Of a stretch of 64,000 nucleotides of DNA, positions 23,046 to 35,006 are shown in pieces. Made by a program: the position numbers and the translations under genes. Where the stretch lies: contig NC_077222.1 in NCBI RefSeq assembly GCF_024763615.1, positions 60,884,001 through 60,948,000 of the forward strand. Reading direction: 5' to 3'. How positions within the stretch are numbered: the first letter of the stretch is position 1; every line of letters begins with the position of its first letter. The notes under the pieces are model-generated. The model did not search any database, was not told where the DNA came from, and was given only the letters and a program-made list of their open reading frames with translations. This stretch comes from Phlebotomus papatasi (Eukaryota; Arthropoda; Insecta; Diptera; Psychodidae).

Positions 23046-23681
23046 CCCTTTAAGGACAATCGGAACACCGGTGTCCCATAAAGAAAATAATTTTTCCTGA
23101 CTACCTAAAGTTATTTTTTTTCTTAAGCAGTCTTCAGACTAGAGGTTTAACCCAGTTCCCAAAGGCTTCAAAATCTTAAATAGCAAGCAATTTTATAGAT
23201 TTTTCAGAATCTAATGAATCATTTTTCTTTAATATCCAAAAGTCAAAATTTTACCAAAAATCTGGACTGATAAGGAATTAGGGAAGTTAAGCCATAGTCC
23301 AACCAACCAAGTCTCTAGCTATTTGCTATGCCGTAAATATTTAAGCTCAAAAATGGCGAATTTTTAAATTCTCAGATACATAATTAATTTTATTTATTTT
23401 ATATACTTCCAATTTTTTATAAGCAAAACCCTTTCGGAAATGAATACTCACAATACTCATACGTAATATATTTCATTAAAGCGAAAAATATTATTCATTG
23501 GTATTGTCAGAAAAATTACTTAAATTTTTGGGCTATTTTTGTCCATATCGTTCATAGAAGCACAAACTACACCGAATCAGACTCTGTTGGACTTTCCAAA
23601 GTTAGATGTAACACTTATGTTTCTCAGTTTAATTTTTATTGTTGATTTTCAGTGCGAAAAAAGTGTCTCGTCGTTAAAGGG
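23046..23681. mobile_element. TTAA element family E, complete copy (636 bp)
   Basis: TTAA at 23042-23045 and 23682-23685 flanks a body that starts CCCTTTAAGGACAATCGG and ends TCGTTAAAGGG. Just inside the left end is a palindrome-like GAACACCGGTGTCCC. There is no transposase ORF. The TTAA target and CCC...GGG termini indicate a non-autonomous piggyBac-like element. Other copies are at 8154, 12072, 45897, 47499 and 59370. Confidence 0.85.
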
Positions 23682-26489
23682 TTAACTAAAATACAGCAAT
23701 TATTGTCTAAACAATTTTTTGCTAAGTTACGCGATACAAAATTTTAATTCTTTTACTAACATGAAGGCTATAGCCTACCTCTCACACAGGGATAGGAAAG
23801 AACGCAAAAATGGAACTGTTCCTTTAGCAAACAACCCCATCCCTAAACTTAAACTTGTTACACAACTTTAATTGAAAATAATTCGTTAATTAGCGATCAA
23901 AATCACAATCCAGATAAGATTTACAGTGTTTTGGTGTCACTCAGAAAATCCGTTGTATATAAATATCGCGTGAATATTGCTTTTGTCCAACGATAAACCC
24001 TGGTTAAAGTGCTACATTAAAAGTTTCCTGCAATTAGGACAATTTTTCTTATATAACGTCAACGTACAGTAAGCAATACTCTCTCACATGAATCACGCAA
24101 TTCCCAGACAATCTGCGGTGTATGTTTTAATTTAGTCGTGTGTTATATTTTTTTTAAGTTAATTAAATTTTTTCGTAGCAAAGAAAAGTGAAAAGGAGGG
24201 TGAAATAGGCGAAGTGAAAACCCCTTCATATACTTTTTGACAAAATATATGGAGCAATATTACCAACCACTTGTTCCAATTGGTGTGATAATTTATTGCA
24301 GTAGCGTAGATGCTATCAGTGGTACATTTTAGAGATATATACCTATATGGCTTTCGAGGGTGAATAGGGTGGATTTTACATTCTGTACGCAAACGAGCAT
24401 AACTTTCCTTCCTTGGGTACGCATTGGCAATAAAACTGATATATGAATTCTCCTATATAATCGATAGAATCAACTTGTTGAGAGATTTGTCGGATCCCTC
24501 ATCCAGGAGTATGGTGGAATTTTTAAATTTTCCACCCCATTCCGCAAGATTATATCCAATTTTTTTTTGCTCTTCCATTTTTTTCCACCAGATTCTTTTG
24601 CTCACAGTTGAAATTATCCAAGGAGACATCCAAGTCAAGAATTGGGAATTGAAATTCAAATTGAAATCTCTCGCTGGTTGCAATAAAATGCAATTTATTA
24701 GACAATCTTCCAACCCTTTCAACTCTCAACATTCCATAAATTGCATAGTTAAATTGGTTGTGTCGCGACTTGTGTGTGCATTTATTTATGAATTCACTTC
24801 AAATTCACATCTAATCAGAGGGCAAACCCTTCCATTTTCCTCAAAATCTCATATCTCATGCCACATTTTACTCCATAGATATGCCTTCAACACAATCCAA
24901 AATGCATATTAGATTGAATTAAAGCATGAAATGGAGATGGTGCATTGAGAGGTTTGAATGGGGATTATATGGTAAAAAGAAAAAGTGTCTGGAGGGACTT
25001 TTTCCGTCAAGGGAATGGGATTCAAAATCACAATAACAACACACCACCAAATTTATGTTGTTACAATTCAACAGTATATATCTTTTTGCTGCAAAATTGG
25101 AGGGTTGTCGCGAGAAAAATCACTCTGGCGTCATCTCTCACATGAACCCATCACCAAAAATCCTTCCGCCACATATAAAACGCATAAGATGCACAATAAG
25201 GAAGAGAGATAGTACCCCTTTCATCCCTTTGAGAATGAAAAATTTCTGATTCATCAATTTGACAGTGTACAACATCCGTATCATTCACCCTTCAACTTTC
25301 ATTCTCTCACAATCATTTTCAGCCTCCAGAGTGATGGAATGTGGACGAGGAGAAAATGTGAAAAATTCAGAAGGTGAGCATGCAGTTAATTCCAGGCTAG
25401 GCCTGGAAAAAAATCTAGAACGTAGTATCACGAGAGCTTTTTTCCAGTCCCCGTGAAAATTTATTTCGCGACATAAAGAAATCACTGCATGACGCTGGAA
25501 AAAAACGAATACATAAAAGTCAGGTTGGAAAATTTGTGTATATACATATATTTTCAGCAGGGAAATGTAAGAGAAGTTTCCAACATAAATTACCGCAAAA
25601 ATTAAATTTTAATTAAACCTATCTACCGTGTAACGTTCTGTCAGAAACAATAAAACATTGAGTTCATTTCACAACTGGCACGAAGCATTCAAAATGGGCT
25701 TCGCCCAGTGAAATCTTTTATTAATTCTCAGGTTTTTTTAATAATTAAATTTTCCTCGTGCTAATTATGCAAGTGATTCAAGCTATAAAGCTCACTTTAC
25801 TCTGTGAATAAAACATTTTTGCTTATAGTTTTAAAATCATATTGGTCTTTCAACTTTAGTCTAAGATGAGTTTAAAATCGCTTTAAGGCAATTATTACGT
25901 GTCATTGCTAAATTTAAATAGAAAAAAGTTAATGCGTAGGGAAAACTCTTAAAGCTTGGTGCGGTAAATGATGTCCAAGATTTATAATTTTATTACTCGA
26001 ACTCAAAGAGAGAGCAGTTATATTTGTTTTTCAACTTGTCACCGTTCTGGAGCTTAAACGGGAAGAGATATCGACTTCCAGTCTTCGATGACCCCCAATA
26101 AAAAAAACAATATCTCTAGACGTTTTTTACAGAATGCCATAGAAGCCGAATCAACTGTATCACTATGTCAAAAAATCTCTTACTTATTAGGTTCGTAATT
26201 CCACCTCACTAAACCTCTTGAATTCCTTAAATTTTCCTCTATAGGAAAATTAAAATTTAGTGGCGATTTTTACGAAGCTGCTGAAGTTTACTCAGCTTCG
26301 TGCAAAATGTTTCCACCTTATGTAGATACGTCTCATTTTCATCGTAAACATCTCTCCAGACACAAAAAATGCACATCACTATTTAGATAGAATTTTCATC
26401 TACTTTCTAGGAGGTATTATGCGTTTTAAAATCAATTTTATGCTATTTTCCTATCAAAATATTAGTTTGACTAAATTCTTATTAATTTA
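23682..26489. other. gene-poor unique stretch
   Basis: The largest item is a 162-codon plus-strand ORF at 24424-24912 overlapped by minus-strand ORFs of 89 and 60 codons. It lacks recognisable domains and its composition follows the local DNA, so I do not call it. GC content rises mildly at 24,400-25,500. Confidence 0.45.
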
Positions 26490-26623
26490 CCACTAAGTCG
26501 TTTTTAGGCTTGAGTCAAGAGACGGATTAATCAAAAACTGATGGAAATGTAATTTGATCGCTATTTTGACTTATAATTACGTTAAGCCGTCTCTAGCCCT
26601 AAGTCGTAAGTGTGTTTAGGACA
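26490..26623. mobile_element. MITE family D, partial copy
   Basis: It contains AACTGATGGAAATGTAATTT, TTATAATTACGTTAAGCCG and the end AAGTCGTAAGTGTGTTTAGG, as in the copy at 30728. The left end is eroded. Confidence 0.55.
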
Positions 26624-27267
26624 TTAAGAAGCCACAAAACCGTCCCCTAGATAACATTCATAAAACGCAACCATGTTATCACTCTTGCATATTAAAATTT
26701 TATTCATTTATTATTTGAGAGGTAGGCTTGGATGGCTTGGACCACAAAAATCGGAATAAAATTACCTCCTAAAGCATAAAAATGATTTCACATTAAAAAA
26801 TAATTTATTATAATAGCATTAATTTTTCTCATTAATGCTATAAGAGATATAAGTCAATTTGAACTAATTTCTGCGGGTCAAGTGCATTTTTTATCAATAA
26901 AATAGATCGAACTCTTAATATTAATATATAAATATAAGACCCAGACCCAAATCATACTTTTGAATGTGCGGTACCAACAATTATTGTGAATTGTATTAAA
27001 ATTTTAATTAACGTGATATCAAGATTAAAGATTCTCAGACACTTAAAAAAATAATATTTACTGTTTTTAATATTTAGTTGTATTCTCCGTTTGAATGTTT
27101 CAATTAAAATTATTTCAATCCCATAGTGTTTAATATTGTGAAAAAAATTGAAAGACAGTCTCTTTGAATTCTTTTCATTCAAAAATAATTACGAATTGAA
27201 AATTTATATTTCATTAAACAATTTCAATTTGCAAAAGTGCAATCTATTTTTTTTTAAATATTGTATA
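26624..27267. other. AT-rich stretch, nothing recognised
   Basis: No gene or element ends. Confidence 0.5.
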
Positions 27268-27809
27268 GGGTAAGTGCTCATAATTTTGTCCAGTTTCTTA
27301 TTTTGGACACTTTGAAGATAACATTGGACACTAAAAATAAATTGATTAAAATGATGGATTTTTATTCCAATATTTGATGAAAAATGAATTCTATCTAAAT
27401 ATTTGTTCTTTTTGGAAGATTTTGACACTAAATACGTTAAAATTTGAATATGATTTGAGTTGAAATTGCTTTGTTGAAAATTCAGTGTGAGCAATTGCTT
27501 ACGAGAAATATGACAGAACTTCGTGGCTTACTTCAGTCTTATTTAGTTTTGGTGAAGTACTAACAAAGTTTGTTCGCTGTTTTTGAGTGATATTATTGAA
27601 TATTCATTGAATATTGTGTTGATTCACGTTACTGATGATTTGTACATTTGACCTGAAGTGAGATTTGCCTTGTGAATTTTATTTTTCGTGTGAAAAATGG
27701 GAAATTTTTTAAGACATTCACCAGTGAGGTGATGATTCTTATTTTGGACAGGTGTTTTTCTCACGAAATTTCGTGAAGTTTTAGCTTTTGTGATGACTAG
27801 GTTAGACAA

Positions 27810-29173
27810 ATGCCTGGAGAAACAAAGGAGCATCATCTCTACGAAAGAGATGTAGCGAGAAATGCCTTGAAAGGCTCCCGGAAAGGTCAGGGAATGAGCG
27901 AATCTGCACGTACTTGGAGTATCGAAGTCAACTCACTTTAATGAATGATATGGAAAGTTTCTGGGCTTCTGTGACATTCTACTCTGAAAGAAATAATTTA
28001 CAAAAGGGTGTAAAAGGGTGCAAAAATCGATTAATTTTGGAGATGAATATCGAATTAAACGAAAAATTTGCAATTGGGTGCAAAAATTTGCAATTTGGCA
28101 AATATTTACCAATTATTGCCTCCCTTTGTAAATTTTTGCAAATTTTTGCCTCCGAATGAGCACTATAGTAGCGCCATCTGTGGTGAAACACCATAAATAG
28201 AATTTGGCATTCTTGTCCGCCGCATTAACACAAAATCGACGTACACATACTCTCAATGAAAATGTTAATTGCACTTTTCAATTTTTACTCCACTACCACC
28301 GTAGACACTTTTTTTTCAAAAACTTTTCACTTTATCTATTATTTACCTAATTTCTTAGCAAATTTTGCCCATTTTTCCGCATTTAAACAGTGACATTTGC
28401 AAGAATTTTTGTCGTAGGACTATTACTGAATGAACCATCCAACATGTCAAAAATTTTTGCATTGGGATGCAACCTCGCAAACAAATCTTTCAAAAATCTC
28501 ACTATTTAGGTCTTTTCGTCACAAAATATTTGTCACACAACACTCGAAAGACCTGAGCAAACTTCTCAACCACAAAATTTCATTTTCTCAAAAAAAATGT
28601 TTGTCAATTTTGCTGCAAAACACTGCTCAATTTTCACCTTATTTCTGTCGGCACCGTGTTTTTGTGAATCTTAGCACAATTCTCTACCGTAGGAGCTTTT
28701 CCTCCCATTTTCCACTATTATAGTTATTAAGAAAACACGCGAAAACTATCACCACTTTGCGAATTAACTGCACTGTGAATTATTATTTTGTCTGCCATTT
28801 GACAATTCTGAGCGACACTGGAACTGGAAGCCATTGGAAATTGCTTATTTTGCCGCGTGCAAAATGGCAAAATTTTGCATCCTTTTGCATCCTTTTGCAA
28901 AACAAAGTTGATTGAATTCGAATTGACCAAAAAATTGATTGAAATTAATCGATTTTTGCAAAAAACTCGATTGGAGCCAGGGTTACTACCCTTTTTGGTT
29001 AATTACATGGAGTAGGTGTTCTCCTTTTGCATCCTTTGGCAAATTATTTTTTTCAGAGTACGTTTCCCTTACATGAACAGAAAGAGGACTTGGTAAAATT
29101 GGTTCATGAAATGAAGAACAATGGGCATCCTGTTGAGGCGGATTATCTGTCCAAATTTACAGACAAGTTGTAA
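27810..29173 (+). pseudogene. pogo-like transposase N-terminal relic, split by an insertion
   Basis: From ATG 27810 the relic reads MPGETKEHHLYERDVARNAL, then KGSRKGQGMSESARTW. This fits the first helix-turn-helix (psq type) of pogo/CENP-B-like transposases, whose pattern is Y-x-[DE]-x(3)-AL...G-x-M-x-x-SAR-x-W. After the nested element it resumes near 29075 in another frame with EDLVKLVHEMKNNGHPVEAD, which fits the second (CENP-B/Tc5-type) DNA-binding helix-turn-helix, and stops at 29173. No DDE catalytic domain is present. It is non-functional: frameshifted, truncated and interrupted. Confidence 0.6.
27982..29058. mobile_element. element L copy 1 (1,077 bp) nested in pogo-like element M
   Basis: The ends CTCTGAAAGAAATAATTT and AAATTATTTTTTTCAGAG are inverted repeats, flanked by TA (27980-27981, 29059-29060). 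The second M copy has the uninterrupted site GACATTCCACGTTTCCC, so the borders are proved by an empty site. The subterminal regions are rich in GGGTGCAAAA/TTTTGCATCC-type repeats. A 97-codon ORF (28430-28723) has a diverged counterpart in copy 2 but resembles nothing I know. Confidence 0.85.
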
Positions 29174-29413
29174 AAATTAATAACCAAGTTGTCCAAAATA
29201 AGAGTCAAATTCACCTCTACATATCAATTCATTTTTAAACGTATTAAAACTAATTTTAGTAAAAATGAGATGATAAATAGCTTGCCAAGTTTCTAAACAA
29301 TCCTTCTGAAAAGAGAGTAACAAAAAAAGTCAATTAGTATTGAAAATATCGCACTTCAAACTTAGGATATCGATGCTTATATGCAGACTGTCCAAAATTA
29401 TAAGCACTTCCCC

Positions 29414-30358
29414 TACATGGTGTTTGATTGTTTCTGAATAAAGTGTAAAATGTATCTGGTGTTTTATTAAAAAGAAGTGTGATTATAGTATTAAAATTCT
29501 CCGAATTGTGAAGAGAATTTTAATACTTGTTTGAATAATAACGGTGACCTAACTAGCACAGTATAAGGAAATACTAAAGAATAGTAAATTTTGAAGATTT
29601 AATATCTCATTCTGCAAGTTCAATAAAATAACATGTTAATGCTTAAATTTTGTAATATATTATAATATAGAATATTGCCTTAAAGTTATATGGGCATTTA
29701 ATTTTAAAGTAGATGGCAAAGCATCGATGAAATTGACTAATAAATCACAAAAAGCATTAGGAAATCGAAAATTTATTAAATAATTGCGCATTTTAGAATA
29801 TTTTGGAATGAGTTACAAGCACACGAACAATAAAAAATATAAATTCGATTTTAAGACTTTTTCGAAAAGTCAAAATTTCATAAAATGTTTGAAAATAAGT
29901 CCCCAAAGCGATTAAACTTTGTAGGTATGTTTTGTAGGGTTGGAGGGGGCAGAGTGAGAAAGGAAAAAAGTCTGGGCTAATGTCTTGGGGGGGGGGCTCC
30001 TAAAACCGGAAGTTGATATCTTTTGCGGTTTAAGTTCCAAGTCGAAAAAAGCGTATTATATGACTGTTCTCTCCTTTAAAAATTGTCTTTGTAAAAGTTG
30101 TAAAATTTAAAGATAAAAGTTGAAAATAGATAAAATTTAAAGATAAAAGTTGAAAAAAAAGTTAAATTTTGACTACCTACTTAGGAATTTTAATAATTCT
30201 CCCAACCAACTAATTTGTTGAGTTTAACATTTTCTTTTCAACATATTTTACTTTCTGATTACTAATGTTGATTTGAAGCTGTAAAAATAAAATTTATCAA
30301 ACTTGGTGGGGAAAAACCATATCATATTAAGAGAATTTTATTTTAAAATATTTATATA
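29414..30358. other. gene-poor stretch
   Basis: Contains a run of ten G at 29987-29996 and a small direct duplication of AGATAAAAGTTGAAAA near 30110-30160. No gene. Confidence 0.5.
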
Positions 30359-30547
30359 GGAGAGAATGGGGAACTTTGAACTGGGGCAGCTTTAAAATTG
30401 AGCTTTTTCTCCTATTTTTCAAAAAACTTAATATTATCATCATACAATTAAGTTTCACAATTGGTTTATATATAACTAAATTATATATTAAGATAAAGTC
30501 CAGTTTCATTCAAAAATAGGAGAAAACAACTCTATTTTAACCTCCCC
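30359..30547. mobile_element. short TA-flanked MITE (189 bp)
   Basis: TA at 30357-30358 and 30548-30549 flanks the degenerate inverted ends GGAGAGAATGGGGAACTTTG and TAACCTCCCC. The inner AAATTGAGC and CTTAATATTATCATCATAC resemble the element at 41995, so the two are probably distant relatives. Confidence 0.55.
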
Positions 30548-30727
30548 TATCCTTTATTTATTTAATAATAATGATCATTTACTTATTTTAAGATGGCTCC
30601 TCTTACAAATAACGAAGAAAGTAATAAAATAAATAAATTAAAAGCATCAATACAATTTTAAAAAGTAACCTCAAAAACAAATATTAAAATTACAATTTGT
30701 ATATGAACTAATGAAATACTTCTCTAA

Positions 30728-30953
30728 TGCCCTAAATCCTAGATACTTATGACTTAAAACGTGAGACGGTTTAACGTAATTAAAATAATTATAGGATTAC
30801 ATTTCCATCACTTTCTAACTCTGTCTCTCGACTAGAGTCGAGAAACAGTTCAGTTAATGGGAAACTAATGGGAATTTAGTCAAATCACTATTTTGATTAT
30901 AATTACTTTAAACAGTCACTTGACTTAAGTCATAAGTGTGTCTAGGGCATATG
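30728..30953. mobile_element. MITE family D, near-complete copy
   Basis: The ends are ATGCCCTAAATCC and AAGTGTGTCTAGGGCAT, and the interior arms contain GTTTAACGTAATT and its counterpart AATTACTTTAAAC. At about 225 bp it is the best full-length example of the family in the window. Non-coding. Confidence 0.7.
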
Positions 30954-33140
30954 GCTAAAATTATCGATTTCCATAAGATGATGCTTCTCCTATTAAAAAA
31001 ACAAAACCATTTGTAATTGTGTTAAGTTGCTTAAAGTAAATTAATTTACAGAACTGTGCAACTTTTTTACGGTCCCTTCTGCTTTAATAAATTATACCAC
31101 AAACACGAAAGAAAATGGAACATGGCGCTTTTTGTCTACTTGATTCCTATTTTTTGTTAATTTGCAATTTGTTTATTTCTTGTACGAATTTTCTTCATCC
31201 TGCAAAGAACCTGAATGAGTTAGTGGGAAAATTAGAAAGAAGTCTCTACAAAAGAATTATGTCAGATCCAAAAGAAAAAAGTTTACTCAACTGCAACCCA
31301 AAGTTTCTTTGCTGCTACTTTCAATTTTTTTTTTATTTCACTTTGTAAAATAAGTTATGTATGAATAATAGAAAACACGTGGTTATTATTCTTGAGTAAC
31401 GGAATAGCATGGTTTGAGTGATAGACAAACTTTCCAAGATAATTTCAGCTGAGTAATGCTACAGATATTAATAGTTTGAGATATCCTTTGAGACAAATCA
31501 GTGAAAAAGTATCCTTAGAGAGATGGAAACTTTATACACGGAAAAGGGGTGTATTGATGTCATTTTTTGATACCTTCCAACACTTCCCCATCACCTTCTC
31601 TCCTTTCTACCAAGAAATGGGTAAAAAGGACTTGTTTCAAGCGTTGAATTATTAATGGGAAGTCTCTATGCAGTGAAATATGATCATGCTGTTATTGTGA
31701 TATTTTTGTCATCAATTTGATGTCTGTGATGGAAGATCAACCTTAGGCGACACGGGAGATTTTCGTCATGCATCCCAGGGAATGGTACTTTCTTATTTAT
31801 TATTGAAATTGATGTTCTTCCCAATATTCAAGTGTACATTGAGGACACACTTTCGGGGCAAGGATTCATGAGACACTCATGACTTTTTCGTCAATTTCAA
31901 AAGAAAATACCCCTCAAGCATTTTTGAAGATCCAACACCCATATCTCAATCCAGGGCAAAATGTATGACTTTTGGGATTTTCATCCTATTACCGTTCGTG
32001 CTGATTTAATGACATTTATTGGTGGGCACGATTGATTTTTATTGCTCTCTTGCTATTTCCCTGATGTAAAATTACTCGATCCTCTTCCATCCTGCCGTGG
32101 AAGTTTCATCAATCACGTGTGTGAAGTTTTTTTTTCTCCTTTTGGCGCCTTCTTTCTCCCCGGAAATTGCCAATGTGCGATAAATTTTCACATGAAAATT
32201 TTCGATGCTTTTCCCTTCCATGATGGCCTTTCACTGCCTAAATGGCTTTTCAACGCCGCTTTCCACCAAACCATGCTTTTCCCTCTCAAAAACATCACGA
32301 AGAATATGTTTGGTGCCTTTCTTTGTTCCATCTTCACTCAATCTCCGATTAAGCGATAAAACTGCTGAATTATTCTTCCTGGGGTGAATCCTTATTTATC
32401 CACAAAATACTCATCACGATGCACACTTTCACATATTATCCCAAAACAGTCTATTCTTCTCTCGAAAGATAAAATATCCATCGGAGAGGGATATCTCCTA
32501 AACCTGGCAACTTCATATTTGATGAATTTTAAAAGTTTTCTAAGCAATTTTGATTGAGTAACAAGCAAAAGAAATCTCCATAACTTTACCATGAACGTTC
32601 CTCCTTTCTGCACGTCCATTTAATATATTTTGTAGAGAATTTATGCGATTTCTGGGACAATCTCTTGCAAAATATTCAATTTATGTCAATAGTAAATGTG
32701 AGCAAAAAAAATTCTCATGAATTTTAGATCAGGAAATACTACCCCTCAATCGACTACATTTCTCTTTTTCGTGTGTGACATGAAGAGAAAGAGGGTCTCT
32801 TCTCCAATATTTCGTTATTCAATTGCCTCCTTTCTCTCAAGGGACCATGAGACCCTCCTCTTATTCTTCAAATATTAAAGAAAAAAAATCTATTCCAATG
32901 CTTCGAACTGTCTCCAAAGTAATTGTTTTTTTTTCTTGCTTTCCTTTGCCACTGATCTTATCTCCTTTTATTTGCAATAATGATCATTGATTGTGATGGA
33001 CAGTTACTTGGGGATTAAAAAAGTGCATAAATTTATGATATTTTTTCAAAGGTACACAGTGAAAAAATGGTGACTGTTGCACAATTTTTTTACACCATTT
33101 TCTTTGTAAAGTTACTGAAGGGTTCTTTTTATGTACTTTT
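30954..33140. other. gene-poor unique stretch
   Basis: Several ORFs of 60-105 codons (for example 32042-32359) lie in T- and C-rich DNA without domains. No repeat ends recognised. Confidence 0.5.
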
Positions 33141-33162
33141 ATGCCCTAGACACACTTACGAT

Positions 33163-33412
33163 TTAACACTAAACCTCCCAAGGCCCGGTCAAATTGAACG
33201 GTTTAAAACTTTTTAAAATTAAGACCTATTTAAATGGTACAATATCATTATCAAACTTTATGCATTTCTTTTTAAAGTTTGAATTTTAATTTTTTCCCCT
33301 TTTACAAGAAAAATTTGTTGAGCATCTTACCCATCTTACCCTACCGTGGTTAGTTATTTGACCAAGCGCGCTTGGGAAAACGGCCAATAACTGTCGGTAG
33401 GTTTAGTGTTAA
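33163..33412. mobile_element. piggyBac-like MITE (242 bp) with TTAA duplication
   Basis: TTAA at 33163-33166 and 33409-33412 flanks ends CACTAAACC and GGTTTAGTG. Excision at TTAA restores the family D sequence (CACACTTACGAT joined to TTAAGCTGACAG), which confirms the borders. It is unrelated in sequence to family E. Confidence 0.8.
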
Positions 33413-33455
33413 GCTGACAGACGGTTTAACGTAATTATAATCAAAATATTGATCA

Positions 33456-35006
33456 GGGCCCTTATTCTGCTGTGAAACGCAGATTTATCACTAATTTCGT
33501 GATAGTGCTTGTGTGTGTGAGGCTGGCTTCGGCCCACATTAAATGAAATTGTGAACAAAATAATCACTGTAAAGCACACAAACACCTTTCACGAGACTAA
33601 AATTGTTGTCCTTTGACTTACCAACTAAGAAAATTCGCGAAAAACTCTGGAAAAATCCGTCAACTACATTTAACTCCACTGCAGTTGTCAATCTTGAGCA
33701 CACTCTTGCTTTCGCTCGCACTCTCTCATTCGCTCTTTGGCTGCGTGATGAAATTTCAAAATAATTACCGTTGGACATTCTATTTCATAAATTTAGCCAA
33801 TTTTAATAAGTTTTCTTGCAACTACTGTGCCAAGCAAGAAAATTAAAATTTTCAATGATTTTCTTTTTTAATTTATAATTTTCACTATGTGTTTCTGTAA
33901 AACCTCGAGAAATCACAGGCAAGGGGGAAATATTAGCCGTACTCACTATGGCGCTGTTATCTTGTAATATCGTTATCTCGTTATCTCGTTATGTTCTCGT
34001 AATGTATTTTATAATTGAAAAATTATAACAAAATAACAGATAACGGAGATTACGAGATAACAACGCCATAGTGAGTACGGCTATTAAGTTGGAAATGGTG
34101 TACAAATTTTGAAAGTAATTCATATAAATTATGAATTGTCGCAAATATTTTAGATGGATGTGTCAGAATTGGTATTCAAAAATTTAGCAGTAATTTTTTC
34201 ACAGCATGAAACTTATGCTCTTGAGTATGTCGCTGGAAAAAAGAAGAAAAAACACGGAATTGTAGAACGAAGTTTTGATGGGTATTGTTTATGAGTGGTC
34301 TGAAATTTCGTAGATTTTGTGAAAGAAAATTTGCTTTCCCGGAGTAAGTAGTCAGATTGTAGCATCTACCATCGCCACCATCGCAAAAGTTAATTACAAA
34401 GTCACCTATCCGGCAAATTTTGCTGAATTCTATAGAATTTACTCTAAGATGGTTCCGATCATTGCATTGTATGAAAATACAATATTATAAATTTTCGCCA
34501 TTTTCCACAAGGTATTGTTCTGTTAAAATAAGCTTGGCTTATTTTCTTTGAAATTATTTATCAACTTGGTGGAATAATTTTTTGTACATAGAGTTTGTAT
34601 CACTAACTTTAAATACTCCTGTTTCCTTCCAAAACTCTTTTTCCCATCCCCGTTTTGAAAGGGGTTTCACAAAAAATCTAGTGAAACAATGGGAATTATA
34701 TATTTCTTAAAATTAATAGAAAGAATATTAATGCCTATTTCTTTGCGTTAAACAGCAATTTTCCACCTCAAATGCATTTAATTTTTCATCTCGGGACCTC
34801 CAGGAGCTCGCGAGATAAAATTTGCGTGATTTTTAAAATAACAGCCATTTTCACGATTTTTCCTCACTACTACACATGCTATGTCGCTGAAAGCGCCAAA
34901 TCTCCACGCACACAGAGCCAAAGCTCTGTGTATGATGTGTATTTGCATCACGCAAAATCGTGATTTTTAGGCGTGATAAGCTCCGTTTCAACAGCAGAAT
35001 AGGCCC
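33456..35006. mobile_element. 1.55-kb inverted-repeat element nested in family D
   Basis: The ends GGGCCCTTATTCTGCTGTGA and TCAACAGCAGAATAGGCCC are inverted repeats of about 25 bp. No ORF in it resembles a transposase. The family D body continues on both sides. Superfamily undetermined because the target duplication is unclear. Confidence 0.65.
33934..34082. mobile_element. hairpin MITE nested in the 1.55-kb element
   Basis: The ends AGCCGTACTCACTATGGCG and CGCCATAGTGAGTACGGCT are exact inverted repeats, with TTATCTCG-type repeats inside. About 149 bp. It is flanked by TATT on the left and ATTA on the right, so the target duplication is ambiguous. Confidence 0.7.

Larger units (their letters stand above)
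27268..29413 (+). mobile_element. pogo-like element M, copy 1, disrupted by a nested element
   Basis: Flanked by TA (27266-27267, 29414-29415). The ends GGGTAAGTGCTCATAATTTT and AAAATTATAAGCACTTCCCC are imperfect inverted repeats. Without the nested insertion at 27982-29058 the element is 1,067 bp, against 1,068 bp for the second copy at 54601-55668. It carries a transposase relic on the plus strand. The subterminal sequence resembles MITE family A. Confidence 0.85.

Noticed and set aside
24424..24912. 162-codon plus-strand ORF, one of the longest in the gene-poor part
   Set aside because: No domain, overlapping open frames on the other strand, composition follows local DNA, and no splice or promoter context.
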